From: Xanthobacter sp. NM-25
GTDB lineage: Bacteria > Pseudomonadota > Alphaproteobacteria > Rhizobiales > Xanthobacteraceae
Length of the DNA: 64,000 nt
Direction of reading: 5' to 3'
NCBI RefSeq assembly: GCF_022138605.1
Contig: NZ_JACBFS010000005.1
Coordinates: 124,001 to 188,000, forward strand
Shown one piece after another: positions 48,794 through 57,421 of the stretch. The position numbers and the translations under genes are program-made. The notes under the pieces were generated by a model. It was given only the letters and a program-made list of their open reading frames with translations, was not told the DNA's origin and did no database searches. Numbering within the stretch: the stretch's first letter is position 1; each line of letters opens with the position of its first letter.

Positions 48794-48807
48794 AAGTTAT
48801 ATAACTT
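48794..48807. promoter_or_regulatory. 14-bp palindrome in divergent promoter, likely MarR site
   Basis: AAGTTAT/ATAACTT is perfect and overlaps CCTAAGT (48791-48797). The same heptamer occurs inverted (ACTTAGG, 50054-50060) upstream of the MarR gene. Both sites are AT-rich islands in promoter positions. Confidence 0.5.
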
Positions 48808-48843
48808 TTGTACGTCAAGCGAGTTCCGTGAAAAGGGGTCAGC

Positions 48844-49467
48844 ATGACTGAGGTCGATACTTCGGTTTATCAGCGGCAAAAGTTCGGGCAGAAGCTCGGA
48901 TTTGGGGTCTCGGCGTCGCTGGTGGTCATCGATTACACGCGCGGGTTTGCCGATCCCGCGATCCTCGGCGGCGGCAACATCGCAGCCGCCATCGCCAACA
49001 CGGTGACGTTGCTGAGCGCAGCGCGTCACGCGGGCATTCCCATCGCATTCACCCGGCACATCTATGCGGACGATGGCAGCAACTTCAACCTGTTCAACGT
49101 GAAGCTTCCGACCAACAATCTCCTGACCACCAGCAGCGACGCAGCGCAAATCGTGCCGGAGCTTACCCCGACCGCCGGCGAGCTTGTCATCGACAAGCAG
49201 TATCCGTCCGCCTTTATCGGCACCAATTTAGCGAGCTGGCTCACCCAGCGGCGGGTCGACACCTTGATCGTGACGGGCTGCACGACGAGTGGCTGTGTGC
49301 GAGCCTCGTCCGTCGATGCCATGTGCGCAGGCTTCCGGCCCATGGTCGTGCGGGATTGCGTCGGCGATCGGGCTGAGGGCCCCCATGAGTCGAACCTTTT
49401 CGACCTGCAGCAGAAATACGCCGACGTGGTGTCCCTGACCGAGGTTCTGACCTACCTATCGCGATAA
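48844..49467 (+). CDS. Isochorismatase-family cysteine hydrolase (amidase type)
   Basis: The 207-residue alpha/beta hydrolase has the isochorismatase-like triad D30 (LVVIDYTRGF), K118 (LVIDKQYPSAF) and C151 (GCTTSGCVRASSVDA). The TTSGCVRAS context is that of N-carbamoylsarcosine amidase, maleamate amidase and related C-N hydrolases rather than of isochorismatase. It probably releases ammonia (or carbamate) from an amide intermediate of the local pathway (inference). Its end overlaps the convergent MarR gene by 12 bases. Confidence 0.87.
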   Translation: MTEVDTSVYQRQKFGQKLGFGVSASLVVIDYTRGFADPAILGGGNIAAAIANTVTLLSAARHAGIPIAFTRHIYADDGSNFNLFNVKLPTNNLLTTSSDAAQIVPELTPTAGELVIDKQYPSAFIGTNLASWLTQRRVDTLIVTGCTTSGCVRASSVDAMCAGFRPMVVRDCVGDRAEGPHESNLFDLQQKYADVVSLTEVLTYLSR

Positions 49468-50016
49468 GCGGCGTCCCCGTTTGGGGCGCAGATCAGAAGC
49501 CGGAGACCCCTCGTCCTCCGGCTTCGCTGTCCGGTCGATCCCCCCGACATAAAACGCCATGATCTCGTGGACGGCCTCGCGCTCCTCGGGAGCGACCTGA
49601 GAGCGAAACGCGCTCATGTGCGCGTGCGCATCTTGCACGATATCGAACAACCGCTCTTCACCGCTGGCGGTGATATGGACGAGCGTCGCGCGCCGATCGG
49701 TTTTCGAGCGGGTTCTGCGGACAAGCCCCACCTTTTCAAGCTGTTGCACCAAGCGCGATGCAAGCGTCTGCACGATATTGAGCCGATCGGCGATGCGGCC
49801 CACCGGCAGAGCCTTTCCCGTCGCACCGAAGATCTGGATCAGCGCCTGATGCTCCAGCGGCACGAGATCGTGCTTGCGCGCGCAATCATCGATAGTCATC
49901 TGCACCTTGCGAATGACATAACGTGCCTGCGCCACTTTCTTCATGTAATCAGTAAACGCGTAGACGTGCGTTTTCTGATCGATGTCGACCCAGCTGACGT
50001 CCCGCGCGTTGTCCAT
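49456..50016 (-). CDS. MarR-family transcriptional regulator
   Basis: The 186-residue winged helix-turn-helix regulator has PLEHQALIQIFGATGKALPVGRIADRLNIVQTLASRLVQQLEKVGLV, then the wing RTRSKTDRRATLVHITASGEE, all typical of MarR. The C-terminal 20 residues are basic and polar. It lies between the amidase and the TRAP genes and presumably controls the monooxygenase/amidase divergent promoter, perhaps in response to an aromatic or heterocyclic acid. Confidence 0.88.
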   Translation of the reverse strand: MDNARDVSWVDIDQKTHVYAFTDYMKKVAQARYVIRKVQMTIDDCARKHDLVPLEHQALIQIFGATGKALPVGRIADRLNIVQTLASRLVQQLEKVGLVRRTRSKTDRRATLVHITASGEERLFDIVQDAHAHMSAFRSQVAPEEREAVHEIMAFYVGGIDRTAKPEDEGSPASDLRPKRGRRLSR

Positions 50017-50213
50017 CCCAAGGCACCCCGACTGCCGCCTGCACCCAAAGCGTACTTAGGTAGCAGATTTTTGGAGCCAGGTTGATCCGCTGCTTCCGCG
50101 CCATCGAGGAAGGCCGTATCCAGGGTCGCCCCTGGGCACGGCGCTCCGCTCAAAGCTCGCCGCAGGGCCGTTCGCCTCAGCTCCTGCGGGCCGCTGCGTG
50201 GGCGCGCGCATCT

Positions 50214-51497
50214 CTAGCCGGCCCGATACCACTCTAATGGCACCATCGTTAGAGACGGTATAAATGTAATCAGCAGCAGAACGAGCAGATATATCAGAAC
50301 GAACGGAATAACTCCAATATAGAGCTGCGACATCGGCACCTTGAACAAGGCATTCGACGCGAACAGATTCAGGCCGAACGGGGGCAAGAACATTCCGATC
50401 GCAAGGTTGATGGTCACGATCAACCCGAAATGGACGGGATCGATGCCAGCATTAGCGATCACGGGAGCGAGCAGTGGCGTCAGGATCAGGATTGCAGGTG
50501 GCGGTTCCAGCACGCTCCCAATGAACAGCAAAGCCACGTTGAACGTCAGGAGTAGAACCCAGGTGTCGAGATGCAGGCCATTGATGAATTCCACCAACTG
50601 CTGCGGCAGGCCACTCGTCGTGATCAGCCACCCATAGGCACCCGCTACCGCGACGAGGATCATGATCTGCGCAACCAGCACCGTGGATTCCGTCAGGCAC
50701 CGCCAGACGCCGGCCCATGTCAGCTCATGGTAAACATAAACGGAAACGAGCAAGGAATAGATGCAGGCAATCCCGGCCGCTTCCGTCGGCGTGAAAATGC
50801 CTCCATAGATGCCGCCGATAATGAGGACGGGAGTGAACAACGCCCAGCTGGCGCGCCGCGCAGCGGGAATGATGACCGACAGCTGCGGTCGCCCAGTGAC
50901 CGGGATGTCGAGGATCTTCGCCCGCACCATCACATACATGCTTAACAGCGCCGCGATCATCAGTCCCGGGATGATGCCGGAAAAAAAGAGCTGCGTGATC
51001 GAGACCTGCGCCGTGATGGCATACAGGATCATCGGAATCGACGGCGGAATAATAACGTCGATGACACCTGTCGCTGTGATCAGGCTGACGGAAAAGCGCC
51101 GACCGTAGCCCTGGCGTTCCAGCGTGGGGATGGTGAGCTTCCCGATTGCGGCGACGCACGCGATGCTGGAGCCTGACATCGCACCAAAGGCGGACGCCGA
51201 GCCGATTGCCGCCACGCCCATCGAGCCGCGAATACCGCCGACCAGCGACAGGATAAATTCGATGAGGCGCGCGGCGATGCCGCCGCGAGCCATGAAGTCT
51301 CCCGCAAGGATGAAGAGCGGGATTGCCAGCAGAGGAAAGCTGTCCAGACCACCGAACATGGTGGTGTGAATGGCGCGGATCGGACCGACGTTGAGGTCGA
51401 GGATGCCGAAGATCGTCGCCGCCAGGAGCACGATGAAGATCGGCGCGCTCAGCGCGACCAGGATGACCGGCAGGCCGACGAAAATAAGTGCTGTCAT
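50214..51497 (-). CDS. TRAP transporter large permease subunit (DctM)
   Basis: At 427 residues with about 12 helices it is a full-length DctM of the DedA-like Na+/H+-coupled TRAP family (FGGLDSFPLLAIPLFILAGDFMARGGIAARLIEF, GSSIACVAAIGKLTIP, NLAIGMFLPPFGLNLFASNALF). It carries out the sodium-driven transport step for the ligand delivered by DctP. Its start overlaps the DctQ stop (ATGA). It is the last gene of a four-gene minus-strand operon (PF06684-type, enamidase-like, DctQ, DctM). Confidence 0.93.
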   Translation of the reverse strand: MTALIFVGLPVILVALSAPIFIVLLAATIFGILDLNVGPIRAIHTTMFGGLDSFPLLAIPLFILAGDFMARGGIAARLIEFILSLVGGIRGSMGVAAIGSASAFGAMSGSSIACVAAIGKLTIPTLERQGYGRRFSVSLITATGVIDVIIPPSIPMILYAITAQVSITQLFFSGIIPGLMIAALLSMYVMVRAKILDIPVTGRPQLSVIIPAARRASWALFTPVLIIGGIYGGIFTPTEAAGIACIYSLLVSVYVYHELTWAGVWRCLTESTVLVAQIMILVAVAGAYGWLITTSGLPQQLVEFINGLHLDTWVLLLTFNVALLFIGSVLEPPPAILILTPLLAPVIANAGIDPVHFGLIVTINLAIGMFLPPFGLNLFASNALFKVPMSQLYIGVIPFVLIYLLVLLLITFIPSLTMVPLEWYRAG

Positions 51498-52060
51498 GAC
51501 GACGGCTCCAGTTCCGAATGCGCGTCATCCACCGCCAGTGGACCGAAGACCACGAGGCGCAAGACCATCATGACAGCGATGAGAATGACGCCCACCATCA
51601 GGAACGACTGCGGAATCCACATCGGCAATTCGAGCGCATCGCTGCGCTGGTTGAAACGAAAGAGCTTCGACACGACGAAGAAGCTATTCCATGCAAGCAC
51701 GAGAAGAAGCGTGACAGAGAAGAACGTGATGAACGTTGCCACCGCAGCACGAAGCTGAGCCGGCAGCCTTTTCACCAGCATATCGAGATGCATGTGAACG
51801 CCTCTCCACGTCACCGCGGCGGATGATGAAAAGATGACGAACACCATCAGGTAGATCATCGCCTCTTCCGCCCAGCTGAATGCGTGGCTGAAGACATAGC
51901 GCCCCACCACATTCACCCCGCAGATGAGCACGATGCAAAGCAGCGCGACTGCACCGAGCTGCGTCGACACGTTCGAAAGGATGTCCCCCGCCCTGCGAAG
52001 CCGCGGAAAGCGGTCGGCGCGGGCTGGCGGCGCAGTTGCAAGGGTCGAGGCTTGGGTCAT
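51494..52060 (-). CDS. TRAP transporter small permease subunit (DctQ)
   Basis: The 188 residues have four helices and the family core VVGRYVFSHAFSWAEEAMIYLMVFVIFSSSAAVTWRGVHMHLDMLVKRLPAQLR. DctQ associates with DctM as a structural subunit. The ATG at 52060 gives the usual length. It lies 31 bp behind the enamidase-like gene in the same operon. Confidence 0.92.
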   Translation of the reverse strand: MTQASTLATAPPARADRFPRLRRAGDILSNVSTQLGAVALLCIVLICGVNVVGRYVFSHAFSWAEEAMIYLMVFVIFSSSAAVTWRGVHMHLDMLVKRLPAQLRAAVATFITFFSVTLLLVLAWNSFFVVSKLFRFNQRSDALELPMWIPQSFLMVGVILIAVMMVLRLVVFGPLAVDDAHSELEPSS

Positions 52061-52091
52061 CTGAAAATTCCCGTCTTGGAAGAATCTTTTT

Positions 52092-53282
52092 TTAGTGAGC
52101 CTCCCCGCTGAAGGTCTGCATGATGGTGCTCTTCGCCACGCGGACCTTGCGGGTTGTTGCCGGGGTATTTCGACTGCGGCCGACGAAACGCGGCACGCCA
52201 TTGGTTATGACTGCGCCGATTGCAGGGATATCTCCGTTCCGCAGACCGGAGAGCGCATCGGCCTGGGAGCCGCCATCGCATGCATCGATCAGCACGATGT
52301 CCGCCGCACGCCCCGGGGCGATGATGCCACTGTCGAGGCGGAATACCCGGGCATTGTTTCCCGTGGCCGCCGCAACCGCGATCTCCGGCGCCATGCCGCC
52401 GAGAGCGACTAGGTGCGTGATCGTGTACCAGATCCCCAATGGCATGATGCCGCTGCCCGTGGGCGTGTCCGTAGCGATCAGGAGACGTTCCAGTTGATGC
52501 GCCGATTTCAACAGGTCGGCCACCAGGAGCGTGGTCCGCAAATTGCCGGCGGTGCAGACCTGCAGCGCCATCTGCGATTCATTCACGAGGCGAGCGAAAC
52601 CCGGCTCGGGCATCGCCGTCGGTCCGCCGTTCACGTGATAGGAAACGTCGGGGAGGATCTTGAGGAGATGTTCCGCCCAGATCCCGCCCGAACCGGGAAT
52701 GGAGGAGCCGCCGGTGTGCACCATAGACACCATCCCGGCCCGCCGTGCGGCTGCCACCAGCGGCGCGTATTCGTCGGCGCTTGAGAAGGCACCAAACCCG
52801 GCCTTGCACATCCAGATGCCAAGACGCGCGGCGTCCTGAAAATCCTCCTCCGCCAGCCCCGGCTCGAGGATCAGGGATCCAGCGCACACGCGCATGCCCC
52901 CCGGCCGATAGGTCTGAAAGGACTTCATCGCCGCGACGGCAAGCGCCTTCACGCCAGCGGGGTCTCGCGGGCGCCCGGGAACGTGCACCTCCGACGCGCT
53001 GATGCTTGTGGTCACGCCGCCGTGCACGTAGCTCTCCAGAAATCCGACCGTCTTCTGGCGGGGCGTATAGTCTCCGAACGTGATGTGCACATGGGAGTCG
53101 ATCAGGCCCGGCGCCGCGATCGTCCCGCCAGCATCGATCACGACATCGCAGCCGTCCAAGGACGCACCGGTTCCGACAGACACAATCTTGCCGGCCTCTG
53201 TGACGATTGTGTCGCCTGCCGCAACCGGGGCATCGATGTCCCCCGTGAGAACTCCACCCAGATTTGCGATTCCGACTTTCAT
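52092..53282 (-). CDS. Enamidase-like amidohydrolase
   Basis: The 396-residue metal-dependent amidohydrolase has metal ligands H64/H66 (LIDSHVHITFGD), K160 (bridging-carboxylate position), H189 (VHTGGSSIPGS), H216 (YHVNGGPTA) and D272 (IATDTPTG). Several blocks match, from memory, enamidase of the anaerobic nicotinate pathway of Eubacterium barkeri: DYTPRQKT, HGGVTTSISASE, PGRPRDPAG and SRNTP. That enzyme opens 6-oxo-1,4,5,6-tetrahydronicotinate to 2-formylglutarate and ammonia. The bridging residue there is, as I recall, Glu; here it aligns with Lys. A cyclic enamide or imide substrate is likely but unproven. Confidence 0.83.
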   Translation of the reverse strand: MKVGIANLGGVLTGDIDAPVAAGDTIVTEAGKIVSVGTGASLDGCDVVIDAGGTIAAPGLIDSHVHITFGDYTPRQKTVGFLESYVHGGVTTSISASEVHVPGRPRDPAGVKALAVAAMKSFQTYRPGGMRVCAGSLILEPGLAEEDFQDAARLGIWMCKAGFGAFSSADEYAPLVAAARRAGMVSMVHTGGSSIPGSGGIWAEHLLKILPDVSYHVNGGPTAMPEPGFARLVNESQMALQVCTAGNLRTTLLVADLLKSAHQLERLLIATDTPTGSGIMPLGIWYTITHLVALGGMAPEIAVAAATGNNARVFRLDSGIIAPGRAADIVLIDACDGGSQADALSGLRNGDIPAIGAVITNGVPRFVGRSRNTPATTRKVRVAKSTIMQTFSGEAH

Positions 53283-53291
53283 CTGAGGCTC

Positions 53292-53876
53292 CTACACCGC
53301 CGCCACGGCCGCGCGGGCGACGACCTCCTCGTGGGTCAGGCCACCCACGCGTGCATTGAGGCGCCCCCCCGTTGCGAGCACAAAGATGATCGCGACCTCG
53401 TCCGGCGCCGGCCCTTCCGGAAGCATGATGGTCATGCCGTTGTAGTGCGAACGCACATAGACGTCGTCCGTGTGATTCAGCGGGATATCGACCGCCGTTC
53501 CGGGACCACCGACCTTGGTCATGGAAGAGATCCAAGCCTTGCCGGTGCCGATCATCTCGCGCATGGGGTTTGCGAAGCTCGTGGTCAGCAGGGCATTCGC
53601 GTGCTCCTGCTCGCCCGCGACGCCGACGATCCCCCCCTTGCCGTACGCCTGAATCTCCCCGCGGGCGACATACTTGGCCGCCATCTGCGCGAGGGTCGAA
53701 CCGAGCGCCACGGATGCAGCGATTCCATCGGACAGATCAGCCTCGTATCCGCCGACCCATGGATTTTCAACGACCGCGACGACCGCAACTTTGCGAAGCG
53801 GAACGGCGGCCCGAATGCCGGCCTCTTCCCGTTGCTCGCTCAGGATCGAATAACTGCGACGAATCTTCAGTTCCAT
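53292..53876 (-). CDS. PF06684-type (AA_synth) family protein
   Basis: The 194 residues match what I remember of the poorly characterised 'amino acid synthesis' family PF06684: VAVVAVVENPWVGGYEADLSDGI, AYGKGGIVGVAGEQEHANALLTTSFANPMREMIG, AWISSMTKVGGPGTAVDIPLNH and the DEVAIIFVLATGGRLNARVGG end. No catalytic mechanism is established. It is the promoter-proximal gene of the enamidase/TRAP operon, ten bases before the amidohydrolase. It is likely to act on the same substrate or an intermediate, perhaps as a cyclic-amide hydrolase (inference). Confidence 0.75.
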   Translation of the reverse strand: MELKIRRSYSILSEQREEAGIRAAVPLRKVAVVAVVENPWVGGYEADLSDGIAASVALGSTLAQMAAKYVARGEIQAYGKGGIVGVAGEQEHANALLTTSFANPMREMIGTGKAWISSMTKVGGPGTAVDIPLNHTDDVYVRSHYNGMTIMLPEGPAPDEVAIIFVLATGGRLNARVGGLTHEEVVARAAVAAV

Positions 53877-53899
53877 GCTCTGAACTCATTTTTCCGGGC

Positions 53900-53944
53900 T
53901 TGACGTTCTGTCATCATGTTTTAAAAATGTCTGACAATTTGTCA
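53900..53944 (+). promoter_or_regulatory. gntR promoter with downstream operator
   Basis: TTGACG (53900-53905), a 17-bp spacer and AAAAAT (53923-53928) make a plausible promoter for the plus-strand regulator. TGACA-ATT-TGTCA (53932-53944), a perfect 5-bp dyad, lies right after the -10 box and 25 bp before the ATG. It also sits within the control region of the divergent PF06684/enamidase/TRAP operon, so one regulator could control both directions. Confidence 0.6.
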
Positions 53945-53969
53945 AACAGATTCACAGGTGCGCGTAGCC

Positions 53970-54743
53970 ATGGACGGACGGCGGGGCAAAATCGCGAGCA
54001 AGCCAGCTGGGCCACGGAGGTCTCGACAGATCGATGCCGGAGGTTTGGAGCGCGGCGGCGATGGCTTGACGCGCGCCGATCTGCAGATCCAGCCGAAGAC
54101 GATACAGCAGCAGACTGTCGAGAGGCTCCGCTCCGCCATTTCCGAGGGTGTGTTTCAACCCGGCGAGCGGCTCGTGGAAGTCGAAGTGGCGGGGCTTCTC
54201 GGCATTAGCCGCCCGTCGTTGCGCGAGGCCCTTCGCAGCCTCGAGAGCGAGCGCTTGGTTACGATCGTGCCGAACCGCGGCCCCCATGTCTCAGTCGTGA
54301 CATGGGCAGAAGCTGGGCAGATCTATCATGTTCGTAAGCTGCTGGAGGGAGAGGCCGCTGCGCTCGCGGCAGAGCACGTCGAGGCGCATCACCTTGAGCA
54401 GATGCGCTGCGCCCTCGAGGATTTTCGAGCAGCTGTCACTGTGGGTGATCGTCGTTCGCTGATTGTTGCCACCACCGCCTTCTACCGGGCAGTGGTGGAT
54501 GGCTGCGGGAACCGGATCATCGCCGAGATGCAAGCACACCTTTATGCGCGGATCAGTTTCCTCCGCGACCGGTCCATGTCGAATCCTGCAAGACCCCGCG
54601 AGAGCCTCAAGGAGATGACCGCGATCTACGAGGCCATCAAGCGGCGCGACGCGGAAGCGGCCCGGCTCGCGGCCGTCCGTCACGTTGACCTAGCATGCAG
54701 TGCCGCCCTGGCCGCGTACAAGGAGAGTGATGGCGAGACATAA
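53970..54743 (+). CDS. GntR-family regulator, FadR/FCD subfamily
   Basis: The 257-residue regulator has a 35-residue basic tail and a winged helix-turn-helix (LRSAISEGVFQPGERLVEVEVAGLLGISRPSLREALRSLESERLV). An all-helical FCD ligand domain follows, with metal ligands suggested by His/Asp positions in AFYRAVVDGCGN and RHVDLACS. FCD regulators commonly bind small organic acids with a divalent metal. It is divergent from the enamidase/TRAP operon and heads the DctP/ALDH/GMC gene set, so it is the probable pathway-specific switch. GTG at 53958 is an alternative start. Confidence 0.88.
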   Translation: MDGRRGKIASKPAGPRRSRQIDAGGLERGGDGLTRADLQIQPKTIQQQTVERLRSAISEGVFQPGERLVEVEVAGLLGISRPSLREALRSLESERLVTIVPNRGPHVSVVTWAEAGQIYHVRKLLEGEAAALAAEHVEAHHLEQMRCALEDFRAAVTVGDRRSLIVATTAFYRAVVDGCGNRIIAEMQAHLYARISFLRDRSMSNPARPRESLKEMTAIYEAIKRRDAEAARLAAVRHVDLACSAALAAYKESDGET

Positions 54744-54801
54744 TCGAATCTAAATAAAAATATAAAAACGAATTCCTTATATAAAACCAGAGGAACATAA
54801 A

Positions 54802-55812
54802 ATGAATCGACGGGATTTTCTTGTCAGTGCCGGTGCTATCTTGGTCGCATCGGCGACCGGCGGCGCTGCCTTGGCGCAGAAGCCGATCGTCATGAAGCTT
54901 GGCACGGCGACCATCAATGATTCACAACACGCTTGGATGAAGCGATTTGCGGAGTTGGTTGCCGAGAAGAGCGGCCAACGCATCTCCGTCGAGGTCTATC
55001 CAGCGAGTCAGCTTGGCGCATCGCCCCGCATGATTGAGCAGACGCAGATGAACACCATACAAGGTGTCGTCACTCCACCGGAATTTCTCGGTGGGATCGA
55101 TTCACGGTTTCAGGTACTGAGCGCACCCGGCATCTTCACCGATCTGGCGCATACCAATCGCACACTTCAAGACCCCGAGTTCAACAAAGCGTTTCTTTCG
55201 CTCGGTCAGGATCGCGGTCTGCTGGGGCTTGGTCTGTTCATCTCAGGTCCTTCAATTTTTGCATCGACCAAGCCGATTAAGGCGCTCGATGATTTTGGCG
55301 GCAAGAAGATCCGCGTTTTGCCGGCCCAGCTTCAGCTGGAGCAGATTCGCGCATTGGGCGCGACTCCAATTCCGATGCCCCCCAGCGAAGTTCTGCCTGC
55401 ACTGCAGCAGGGCACCCTCGACGCGGTAATGAGCTGCCTGCCTGTCTTGGCCGGTTTGCGCTACAACGATGCGGCCAAATACCTGTCTGAGACGAACCAC
55501 GGCGTCATCTCGTCGATCGCGGTGATCAGCAAAGACTGGTACGACGGCCTTCCTCCGGATCTTCAGAAGGTGATTGTTGAGGCGGGCAAGCAGGCGACGA
55601 CTGACGTTTACGAGTTCTCGGTGAAGGACGTCGACGACGCGCGCGAGCTCTGGGTCGCAGGTGGCGGAGAGATCGTCCCGATCACCCCGGAATTTCGCGC
55701 CCAGGTGGCAGCGAAACTCGCCCCTCTTGCGCGCGAGCAGCTCAAATCGCGGCCACAAGACCTTGCACTCTACGAGTTGCTCGTTCGGGCCACCGAGCGC
55801 ACCAAGCGCTAG
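54802..55812 (+). CDS. TRAP transporter substrate-binding protein (DctP)
   Basis: The 336-residue periplasmic receptor begins with MNRRDFLVSAGAILVASATGG, a twin-arginine-like signal with an Ala-rich cleavage region. It continues with the DctP fold (KLGTATINDSQHAWMKRFAELVAEKSGQRISVEVYPASQLG, and FGGKKIRVLPAQLQLEQIRALGATPIPMPPSEVLPALQQGTLDAV). In the R-x-L-P-x-Q-L region the conserved ligand Arg (about R169) is present, indicating a carboxylate ligand. It completes the TRAP system although DctQM lie on the other strand. The upstream 58 bp are very AT-rich. Confidence 0.92.
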   Translation: MNRRDFLVSAGAILVASATGGAALAQKPIVMKLGTATINDSQHAWMKRFAELVAEKSGQRISVEVYPASQLGASPRMIEQTQMNTIQGVVTPPEFLGGIDSRFQVLSAPGIFTDLAHTNRTLQDPEFNKAFLSLGQDRGLLGLGLFISGPSIFASTKPIKALDDFGGKKIRVLPAQLQLEQIRALGATPIPMPPSEVLPALQQGTLDAVMSCLPVLAGLRYNDAAKYLSETNHGVISSIAVISKDWYDGLPPDLQKVIVEAGKQATTDVYEFSVKDVDDARELWVAGGGEIVPITPEFRAQVAAKLAPLAREQLKSRPQDLALYELLVRATERTKR

Positions 55813-55927
55813 TTGCAGATTCCATCACAGCCGCGCGCACTGCTCCGCTTCCATGCCGGCGCGCGGCTGCACGCCACCTTAGACAAGCCCTCGCCTAGGA
55901 CGCGTACGCGCGCTATGGAGACCCGTC

Positions 55928-57343
55928 TTGGAGACGAACCGGTTTTACGTCGGCGGACGGTGGGTATTGCCCTCGTCTCAAGAGATCTTCACGATCTACA
56001 ACCCTGCCAACGGGGAGAAAACCGCGGACATCAGCGTCGGCACAGGTCAGGATGTGGCCGCCGCCGTCGCTGCCGCTGCGCAAGCCTTTCCTTCCTATGC
56101 CAATACGACGCCGGCCGCGCGGCTGGATTTGCTTGCTCGGATTGTCCGTGTCCTGCGGGAGCGGCAGGACATCCTTGCGCATGCGGTGACGACAGAAATG
56201 GGAGCACCTATTTCATTCGCTCGTTCCGTTCAGGTCGCTACGGCAATCGCGCATTTCGAGCATGCGGCGAAGGCTCTCGCCGGCTTTGAATTCGAGCACA
56301 CCTACCAGCGCTATTGTGTTACCTATGAGCCGATTGGCGTGTGCGGCTTGATCACGGCCTGGAATTGGCCGTTGGCGCTCATCGCTTCCAAACTGGCTTA
56401 TGCTTTGGCTGCCGGCTGCACCGTGGTTCTTAAGCCCAGTGAGTTCGCACCCCTATCCCCCCTGCTACTGGCTCAGGCCCTCCACGACGCCGGGGTGCCA
56501 CCAGGGGTGTTTAACTTGGTCAATGGTGTCGGGGCAGTAGTTGGCCAGGCGATCTCATCCCATCCTGATATTGATATGGTGTCGTTCACCGGCTCAACGC
56601 GCGCGGGAATTCTTGTCGCGAAGTCAGCCGCTGATACCGTCAAGCGCGTGCACCAGGAGCTCGGCGGTAAGTCCCCGAATATCCTGCTGCCCGATGTCGA
56701 CCTTGAGAAAGCGGTCAACATGGGGGTGCGCCGAGCATTTTCCAATGCGGGTCAGTCCTGCCAGGCGCCGACGCGCATGTTTGTGCACCGGAGCCAGTAT
56801 GACGCTGCGCTTGGGTTTGCCAAAGCATGTGCAGAGAGCCTGAATGTCGGCGATCCGTTCTCGCAGGAAACCGAGCTTGGACCGGTGATCTCTGAAATTC
56901 AGTGGACACGCGTTCAGGCGCTCATCAAGGCGGGGATCGATGAGGGGGCCGAGATCGTCACCGGCGGGCTCGGCCGACCGGACCATCTGGATCGGGGGTT
57001 CTTTGTGCGCCCTACGATCTTCGGCGCAGCGACCAACGACATGACCATCGCCCGACAAGAGATTTTCGGCCCAGCGCTCCCTATCATTCCCTATAAGAGC
57101 GAAGAAGACGCACTGCGTATGGCTAATGACACCGAATATGGCCTCGCCTCCTATATCCAGAGTCAGGATTTGGCGAAGGCGCGGCGGCTCGCGGCAAAAA
57201 TCCGCGCGGGTCGCGTCTATATAAATACAGTCGTCAATGATCTCGACGCACCGTTTGGTGGATACAAGCATTCGGGGAATGGACGGGAACAAGGGGTCAA
57301 GGGCCTTGAAGAATATCTCGAAACGAAGGCCATCCTGACCTGA
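55928..57343 (+). CDS. NAD(P)-dependent aldehyde dehydrogenase
   Basis: The 471-residue ALDH shows AWNWPLALIASKLAYALAAGCTVVLKPSEFAPLS, FTGSTRAGILVAKSAADTVKRVHQELGGKSPNILLPD (general base Glu), the catalytic Cys in SNAGQSCQAPTR and EIFGPALPIIPY. The start is TTG at 55928: GGAG lies seven bases upstream, the protein fits the family from METNRFYVGGRW, and the nearby ATG (55915) is out of frame. It would oxidise the semialdehyde product of the pathway, for instance one made by the neighbouring amidohydrolase or GMC enzyme (inference). Confidence 0.92.
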   Translation: METNRFYVGGRWVLPSSQEIFTIYNPANGEKTADISVGTGQDVAAAVAAAAQAFPSYANTTPAARLDLLARIVRVLRERQDILAHAVTTEMGAPISFARSVQVATAIAHFEHAAKALAGFEFEHTYQRYCVTYEPIGVCGLITAWNWPLALIASKLAYALAAGCTVVLKPSEFAPLSPLLLAQALHDAGVPPGVFNLVNGVGAVVGQAISSHPDIDMVSFTGSTRAGILVAKSAADTVKRVHQELGGKSPNILLPDVDLEKAVNMGVRRAFSNAGQSCQAPTRMFVHRSQYDAALGFAKACAESLNVGDPFSQETELGPVISEIQWTRVQALIKAGIDEGAEIVTGGLGRPDHLDRGFFVRPTIFGAATNDMTIARQEIFGPALPIIPYKSEEDALRMANDTEYGLASYIQSQDLAKARRLAAKIRAGRVYINTVVNDLDAPFGGYKHSGNGREQGVKGLEEYLETKAILT

Positions 57344-57421
57344 CCTGAGGCGTTTAGGCGCTGCATCGATTCTCAGTGTGGCGAAGCTCGTGCCTTGCCG
57401 CCGCACATACAACGAGGCGGG

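Noticed and set aside
50841..50858. GGCGCGCC-containing stretch resembling the tRNA acceptor end
   Set aside because: Only eight bases match and it lies inside the dctM gene.
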